Source: Mastigias papua
Lineage: Eukaryota > Cnidaria > Scyphozoa > Rhizostomeae > Mastigiidae
Reading direction: 5' to 3'
DNA: 64,000 nucleotides
NCBI GenBank assembly: GCA_964019165.1
Contig: OZ025276.1
Location: 12,821,028 to 12,885,027, forward strand
The notes under the pieces were generated by a model. That model saw nothing but the letters and a program-made list of their open reading frames with translations. It was not told the origin of the DNA and made no database searches. Below are positions 57,788 through 64,000 of the stretch, piece by piece. How positions within the stretch are numbered: the stretch's first letter is position 1; every line of letters starts with the position of its first letter. A program made the position numbers and the translations under genes.

Positions 57788-58963
57788 GAGCAGATTACTT
57801 TATACATCTGTTGAGAAAGATTCCTTTTAAAATACAGTGCTATTTGTATACTTTTATTTCCCACATAGCACCAAAACATGCACAATTTCAGAGCCCTATC
57901 ATCAGGTGCAGTCTGTTTCTATTTGTGAGAGAACCTAGGATTGTTCGTCAGTGAAAATTAATCCATAAAAATCTTTCTGAGACAATGTTGTATTTAGAAG
58001 TACACCCGTGAAACCATTTAAACTTTTCTTAACAATGCTTCTGTTGTGATCACTTTCACTGACAATTTTCTATGACTATTTCTCTCTTAGTGGGCACATA
58101 TGACGTAAAATTACCATGCTTCCTGGAACAAATACACTTATTGAACAAATGCTTCGCTAGTTTATTAGACGTGCATTTGCCATATAAAAATCCCAGAATG
58201 AAATATATTCATACAAACTATTAAGCATACGCATTTGAATGCGAAACTCGACTATTAGCTGAGAAATGTTGCTAACCAAAATGATAACAAGAAAAGGAAA
58301 AAATTTCATGTCATTTGTGTCCTATCTATTCGATCAATAGGCAATTTGCAAAAGAAAACACGATGTCTGTTAATACGAGCAATGAAGCATGTCAAAAAAA
58401 CGAACGCAAATTTCTTTCTTTCGACCATACGGGGCAAAACAGACAATTTATGTTGCTATACCTAAAATAGCAAATACACATGTAGAGAAGTGAGCCATGA
58501 AAGGGGACCATGCGGAAATAATTCTGGCGATAATTCTGCTGATCATAGCAACAGAGCTAAGTACATGAAGAACTTTTATGCTGCATAACCTTTCACTAAG
58601 CCCCAAAGTGTGATCTCTAATGCAATGAAAGGCTTTGGGTTCAGCACGAGCTGTGTAGTCTCAGATAGATAAAAATCAACAGCATCGAAGAGCACCAGTT
58701 TATAAATATTGAATTCAATATTTCTTGTATACACTAGTAAAAAGATAAATACTGATCTAATTTGCGTTTAAAAAAGACGGACATCGACAAGGACAAATGG
58801 TATGCTTCTCAAATTGAGGTCAATGCCATAGATACGAGGCGAAATTCAATACTTAGGCCATATTCTAGCTTACTGTCAAAATGAAGAAGTTCTACAACAT
58901 TTTTCTTGGTTGTCTACTCTTTTGATGTAGGGGGTGGTGTTAACGAGATACACGGGTTTTTTT

Positions 58964-59318
58964 ATAAGAAACAAGTATATAAGAAACATGCGGTTCAAAT
59001 CAGGCAAAAATTAAGAAACATTTAAGACACAAAGGCAGGCTGAGCTTCAAAAGTAAATTTGAAAAAACTTTTAACAAGAAACCGTCTTACTAAACTGGAA
59101 ACAAACGCATCAGATATGATAAGTCACTTTGCACGCACGTGACAATAAAGTCAAGTTCATCATACTAATCGAAACATGGAATTCCCGATTTGTTTTCAAG
59201 AATTCCAAGAAACATTTCAAAAACATCTAAGGCTGGATTTGACAAATTAGTGAGAAATTATATCCAGGTTGAAAGGATAAAGCTTGTTTCTTATACAAAA
59301 AGCGTGTTTCTAAATGGA
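58964..59318. repeat. Interspersed family E element with doubled inverted ends, about 355 bp
   Basis: Left end TTATAAGAAACAAG / TATATAAGAAACATG; the right end in reverse is TTTAGAAACACGC / TATAAGAAACAAG. No coding capacity. Confidence 0.7.
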
Positions 59319-59373
59319 AAGGGTAACTAAAACAATGACGCGATACAAAGCAGATATATTCGTAGTCGCACCG

Positions 59374-59449
59374 GGAATGAGGGGCAAGTAGGGAAAGAGA
59401 GGCAAGGGGGAAAGAGAGGCAAGGAGGGGAAGAGAGGCAAGGAGGGGCG
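59374..59449. repeat. Purine-rich minisatellite
   Basis: About four units near GGAAAGAGAGGCAAGG, purines on the plus strand. Confidence 0.88.
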
Positions 59450-59729
59450 ATTACCTCTACAATAAAATTAAGATAGTTCAGACAATTCGCTATAATGTAA
59501 TGAGAAAAGGTATCAAAAAGCAGGAAGTGATCTAGAAAGAAACGAGGCCTTGTACACTGAGAATCTAATGAAGAACAGTTCTGCTGATACTGTTTTTGAA
59601 AGTAAAATGTGATGCATGATGTATAATACCAGGTTTTTGTTGCTTTAGAAAGAATCCTGGGATAGAATAAGTACTAGCGAGAATATATGATGGGTGAAGG
59701 GGTAGGAAAAGAAAAAGTGTAAAGTGTAT

Positions 59730-59739
59730 TTTATTTATT
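59730..59739 (-). promoter_or_regulatory. Poly(A) signal of BCKDHB
   Basis: Overlapping AATAAATAAA on the minus strand, about 155-165 nt past the BCKDHB stop codon, a normal 3' UTR length. Confidence 0.5.
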
Positions 59740-59892
59740 AGTCTTAAAGTGTTTTCATGGAAATGGAACACATATTAGCGTGGAATCATCTAAACCCTTA
59801 GATATAAGCCACTGATATATATATATATATCCGTGTTGCCATCTAATGTATCGTAAAGTTCAAACCTGATTCAGAAATTGGAATTTATAAAG

Positions 59893-60033
59893 CTAAAATT
59901 CGACTACAGATTTGATGGCCTCGAAGCATCTTAATTTATCAGGTAAATAAAATGGTTCATACACATGAGGAAAGGGTGTGTCCCATCCGCAAACCCTTTC
60001 TACGGGAGCTTCAAGGTGTAGAAAGCAGCGCTT
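59893..60033 (-). CDS. BCKDHB: BCKDHB final exon
   Basis: Forty-six codons plus [49 protein letters not shown]. Acceptor GCAG. Confidence 0.95.
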   Translation of the reverse strand, partial: KRCFLHLEAPVERVCGWDTPFPHVYEPFYLPDKLRCFEAIKSVVEF

Positions 60034-63000
60034 CTGCAAGAGAAATGGGCACAGTTATGAAAAAAGACGTAACACAAATGTGAATAAAAAAGCGGGTCAA
60101 ATATGATGGAACATAAAAAAGTGGCGAAAGGCCAGTGTCAGTACAAGACACTCTTAAGTTCAAATATGACCTAGGGTAAAAAAGGCAACTCGGGGGCAGG
60201 CGTGAAACGTCGAGGAAGATCAGTGCGATAGCTGTGGAGATGAAAAATGAAACCTGAGCTGTAAATGAAAGAAGTTCATTAATGAAAAAATTGTGAAAAT
60301 TTGAAAGTAATCTAAGGGACATGTTCTACTTGATTATCAATTGTCTGGCAGGGCATTCGCTTTTGGGGATAGAACCACGCTGAAATATTTCAAATATCAA
60401 ACAAAGAAAAATACTGTTGAAAGTGAATGCGAATAGCTAGTTTCATTTACTTAATTATTGTTATTATTAATATCGTTATAATTATTGCTAATTAATTATT
60501 ACTTAATATCATGTGTTCATAAGATCAAGGTATCGTACTTCTATCGTTATAATAAAAGAATGATGCAACTGGATACCACCTATATAATGACAAACTTCTA
60601 GCCTTAATTTGTATCTCCTTCGTTTCTATTTTGTCTCTCTTTTACTTCTCTTTTCCTTAGTCCTCAATGTAAACTTAGCCTGAACTACATTGGTTGTATA
60701 ACATACATAAAAAGTCCAAATAGGCAACAGCAGATTGTGGAAAGCTAATTACTATTATAAGAAAATGTGTTATTGTATATTATGCTGAAAACAAGGGATA
60801 TTGGACGGAGCCCTAAAGAAAGGTGTTCTAGCCACACCCATTATTTTCCATTTTAATGTGAGCGACGCCATTTGTGACAAAGTAAGCAGAATGAAGATTG
60901 CTTAGTGATTGGTATTGATTGGGTAGTGATTAGTTGAGTGTTATTGATAACATAGTTGATATCTCGATCAAAGAGCTTTTGCTAGAAGCGTCGTAGGAAT
61001 GCAATTTGGCAGAGTTCAATGGTTGCATCACTGCACTCTTCTACTGTCTATCATTGGTTATTGCATAAAGCCATCTGATCGCTGTACAAACAGGTTATCA
61101 CTACAAACTAAAATCAGGTACGCATTATCATAATTAATTTAGCTTGATAAACAATAAGACATCGATGCTATGAGACCACTGCTACTCAAAGAGCAGTGGA
61201 TCCTGAACTAATGGTTAATCCCATTCGGTACAAAGTGGTACATATATATATAATCATAAATAAAAGATTTCGCCTCAGAAAAAAACCACAAAAAAACACA
61301 GCGACCATTAAGCAGGAGGATCTGACAACAATGAGCTTTGATTGTCGATCATAGAGTTACAGCAAAATTTAGAACAGAGTTGTGGCACTAGGCTTGTATA
61401 CTGTCTTCTTAATAGTACACAATGCAAGGCAAATGCTGTGGTAAGGTTTACATAGAATGTAGAAGAAGTATGTAAATGTACTTCACTTATCTTAGGGTAC
61501 ATGCTACGTTGAATACGGTGGGAAATGGCCCAATATTTTATTGTTCATCAAATGGTACAGTAATGAATAATAGCATGAAAGTACTGGAACATAAATCTTA
61601 CCTGTATCGTGCTTGCGACTTCGGCTCCAAATCCTGATGTAAGAGGAGCCTCATGAGCGACAATTGCTCTACCAGTCTTCATCACTGACTGTAAGAGAAA
61701 TAATGAACTGAAAGTAGAATAACCAAGGAGCATTGACAGGTGGATAACATGGTTTTATTACCTTCAAAGGTCATCAAACTATCATATCCAATCCAGTTGA
61801 AGAAAACATTGTGATTCAAATGCGGACCCAGTACGGATACAAATATATTTAAATATCCATTATCATCTAAAAACAATACCCTTCAGCAAACAAAAATCAA
61901 ATAAATTTAAACATATAGCAAGAAAAGCACATCAAGAACGGTGATCTAATCATGCTTGTCTCGTGGTCAAGGTTGTTGAAGGCCTAGAAAGAAATCTTTC
62001 GTTCTTTTCTTAAATCATAAGATAGCCAGTTGCTTTATATATCAATGCCTTTATAAAACAAGTCCTCCAAATTTCAGTTTTCTCGCATTTTGTCCAAGAT
62101 AGTTCATGCTGTAGGACCTAAGAGACATTTCATACTTAATTTAACGTTTAGTTAATAGCACAAAATTGACACGATACGGCATTGAATCTATTTTCAAACG
62201 TTAAATCAACACCGAACCTCAAGGCTACAGAATTAACTATTGACCATAATCACAAAGTCACTAGGGAATGACATAACCAGCGATAACACTTTGCTTCAAA
62301 TTGTGACAAGCAAACTGTGGCCACGATAAAATCTGGAAATTATGCCAACTGTAGTAGAGAACTGCTAATGTAAATACCTCAATCACTGTGTCATCATCCC
62401 ATGGGAGAATTGTTTTCAAATCTATAATCTCACAGGAGACACCAAGCTTCTCGCGAGCAAGTTCGGCGGTCTCTCTTAAGACTTGGATCTGTGTTCCCCA
62501 ACCAATCAGCGTAACATCGGATCCTTGAAAGTAAGAGACGGATAACAGGGTGATGGAGGAATATATGTGCAAATGTAAAAAAAAGAGATTGAAGTTGCAA
62601 TGAAAACTGCAGGTTTCTCCTAGATGTATGGTCTTGGAAAATCCTCTTGCTCCAATGTGTATGGTCTTGGGAAATTCCTGCAGAGAGTTCAAGGTGAGAC
62701 AACAGAAACACACAGCCATGATATACAATAGTATCTTTACAAACAATGGGATTTCACCCAATTTTTTCTCAGGATTTGCTTACAGTCACTGTTTGTCCTA
62801 CATGGGTACTATATCTACAAAGAAACATACCTCAATTGTACAAAAATGTGATTTTGGGCACATTTCCTTGCTTCAACACGCAGGGAATGGAGGTAAAGAC
62901 TGTTCTTTAACGATTAAGGGTTACACGTACCTTGTTCTAAAACATCAGCTTTTGACAACTGCAGTTCATAGTCTTCGACTGGTACTTCTTCAACTGTAAA

Positions 63001-64000
63001 ACATAAATTTATCATCATTCCATCAATACCTCACGAAAATCTAAAACCCTAGAGGATACAGGGTTTAGGTAGCCGATGCAAAACTAAATTCAAATTTGGT
63101 AAATAAGCTGATTATCCTGGAGGACAGTCCTCTTATGCGTGGGTTCTAGAGGTTTTAGTTCTAAGAATCGAGCGTCAGCTGAGGTCAATATACTAATAGG
63201 AAAACAAAGACAAAATGAGGCCTATTATTGAGCCAGTTATACGATAATTTGGTGATAAGAGCTTACAATCTTACTAAACGACAAATTAGCCAGAAAATTT
63301 GTAATCTTTGCAAGCAGATTACCTCACAGATTTGCCGCCAAACATCCAATAGAACTCAGACAATATTGGGATGTAATTCGCTTAGAAAAATTAGATCAAC
63401 ACGGGGTTGATGCCATTGGTTATTGGCTTAGGACTCATACATCAAAAGGAAATTAGCCATGAAGAAACGTATGACTAACAATATGAACTATTCACACAAA
63501 AAAGAAAGTGGGTGAACATGAATGACCCGGAAGGAACTCGAACCAACAACGGAGGGCTGTACCACCAAGTCACACGCTTTCGATCGTAGCTCAAGGGCGA
63601 GTCATTCGCTCTCACTGCCTCCCTCTTCCTCAAGTGCCAAAAGAGAGTCATTGCAGCTCCATCGCAATGTGCACTGGACCTGCTGCTAAGAGAGGACTGC
63701 CCATAAAAGGTTAAATACTACGACAGAAGAATACGAAGAGACTTGGAGAGGTAAAGATGCTCTGGCGGCTTTATGTTGCAAATGGAGTACTAGCTCTGTG
63801 CAAGGGCCAAACATCGGTCGTCAAAGAGTCGTAATATACTACAGAAATGATGCCAAATGAACCTGGAAATACACAGATAAAAAAGAACCAGCAGGAAACT
63901 TTTTTTCAACCATGAAAAGAATGAAACCTTCCTCTATTGCACACGAAAACTGCGCTACCTTTCGATATAAACTAGATTGCATAAATCTTGAACCAACAGA
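59893..64000 (-). CDS. BCKDHB: BCKDHB: branched-chain 2-oxoacid dehydrogenase E1 beta, 3' part (partial)
   Basis: Mitochondrial E1-beta subunit of the branched-chain 2-oxoacid dehydrogenase complex, which with E1-alpha decarboxylates the keto acids of Leu, Ile and Val using thiamine diphosphate. The last four exons are present: 62993-62931, 62523-62378, 61688-61602, 60033-59893. They give about 145 C-terminal residues of a protein of about 390. The C-terminal transketolase domain starts at [12 protein letters not shown]. Family blocks follow: [55 protein letters not shown] and [13 protein letters not shown]; the protein ends VVEF-stop. The distinctive VCG(Y/W)DTPFPH separates it from pyruvate dehydrogenase E1-beta. 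The presequence and cofactor-binding half lie beyond the right edge; 62994-64000 is the next intron with no further exon seen. Same strand as TENT5. Confidence 0.94.
61602..61688 (-). CDS. BCKDHB: BCKDHB exon (second from last)
   Basis: Twenty-nine codons, [20 protein letters not shown] to GAEVASTIQ. Acceptor ACAG, donor GTAAGA, phase 0 on both sides. Confidence 0.95.
62378..62523 (-). CDS. BCKDHB: BCKDHB exon (third from last)
   Basis: Encodes [40 protein letters not shown] and PWDDDTVIE. Acceptor CAAG, donor GTATTT; ends in phase 0. Confidence 0.95.
62931..62993 (-). CDS. BCKDHB: BCKDHB exon (fourth from last)
   Basis: Encodes [21 protein letters not shown], equivalent to the human AEEVPIEPYN...AEVIQ segment. 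Acceptor ACAG, donor GTACGT; 63 nt. Confidence 0.9.
63500..63620 (-). repeat. tRNA-derived SINE-like fragment
   Basis: On the minus strand a B-box-like GGTTCGAGTTCC (63544-63533) is followed by TTCCGGGTCA, as at a tRNA 3' end. Upstream GACTTGGTGGTACAGC recalls an A-box/D-arm but lies too close to the B box for an intact tRNA. A SINE head or decayed tRNA pseudogene fits better than a working tRNA. Confidence 0.35.

Larger units (their letters stand above)
45305..59892. other. Intergenic region TENT5/BCKDHB (14.6 kb, repeat-rich)
   Basis: No conserved coding exon recognised. Repeats dominate: family B at 46371, 47613, 52688 and 55485; C at 50317; D at 50870 and 52030; A at 54368; E at 58964. 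Small telomere-like CCCTAACCCC repeats lie at about 47910-47935. Confidence 0.65.
60034..62930 (-). other. BCKDHB 3' introns
   Basis: Last intron 60034-61601, the one before 61689-62377, then 62524-62930. Unique AT-rich DNA; a short TATATATA run near 61245. Nothing else recognised. Confidence 0.6.

Noticed and set aside
62628..62999. Plus-strand 123-codon open frame over BCKDHB
   Set aside because: Antisense to a conserved exon and lacking any family similarity.
63958..64000. Possible upstream BCKDHB exon ending LYRK on the minus strand, resembling human ILYRA
   Set aside because: The donor leaves a phase that does not fit the next exon, the required frame has a stop, and the residues before LYRK do not match the family.

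Overview
This is a window of nuclear DNA from a non-vertebrate animal. It is AT-rich, its genes are split by GT-AG introns with ordinary metazoan splice sites, and its noncoding DNA is full of short non-autonomous DNA transposons and long microsatellites. I cannot name the species. No ribosomal RNA, operon, CRISPR array or prokaryotic signal was seen.

Four conserved genes account for the coding content. (1) UBE2J1, minus strand, 309-9109: an ER tail-anchored ubiquitin-conjugating enzyme; eight exons rebuild a complete 327-residue protein. (2) GDAP2, plus strand, 11495-33502: a macro-domain plus CRAL-TRIO protein; fourteen exons rebuild a complete 499-residue protein. UBE2J1 and GDAP2 are head-to-head, with 2.4 kb between their start codons. 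(3) TENT5 (FAM46), minus strand, 44126-45304: an intronless non-canonical poly(A) polymerase of 392 residues, tail-to-tail with GDAP2. (4) BCKDHB, minus strand, 59893 to beyond the right edge: the last four exons of the E1-beta subunit of mitochondrial branched-chain ketoacid dehydrogenase; the 5' exons lie outside the window. All exon boundaries were set by hand from reading-frame continuity, splice signals and family similarity recalled from memory. All exon phases join without a frameshift or stop.

The four genes do not form one pathway (ER-associated degradation, an ADP-ribose-fold/lipid-fold protein, mRNA polyadenylation, branched-chain amino-acid catabolism). Their grouping is interesting because their human counterparts, as I recall them, are divided between 1p12 (GDAP2 next to TENT5C) and 6q14-15 (TENT5A near BCKDHB, then UBE2J1). 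The window therefore looks like an unduplicated ancestral linkage group.

The rest is repeats. Well-delimited elements are a 185-bp pogo/Tigger-like MITE (4545-4729), a 420-bp element with an 8-bp target duplication (9283-9702), a 287-bp hAT-like element (21186-21472) and a 235-bp PIF/Harbinger-like MITE (23332-23566). A 138-bp near-perfect palindrome at 20675-20812 carries a hammerhead-ribozyme-like core on both strands. At least five interspersed families (A-E below) share an end built of two TTATAAG-type motifs about 14 bases apart. GAT-type arrays in GDAP2 introns 11 and 13 are complementary to an ATC-type array in intron 12, so two coding exons are bracketed by pairing-competent RNA.

I found no convincing new multi-gene system. 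The leads I would follow are the ancestral synteny, the hammerhead-like palindrome, the doubled-end MITE superfamily and the complementary intronic arrays.
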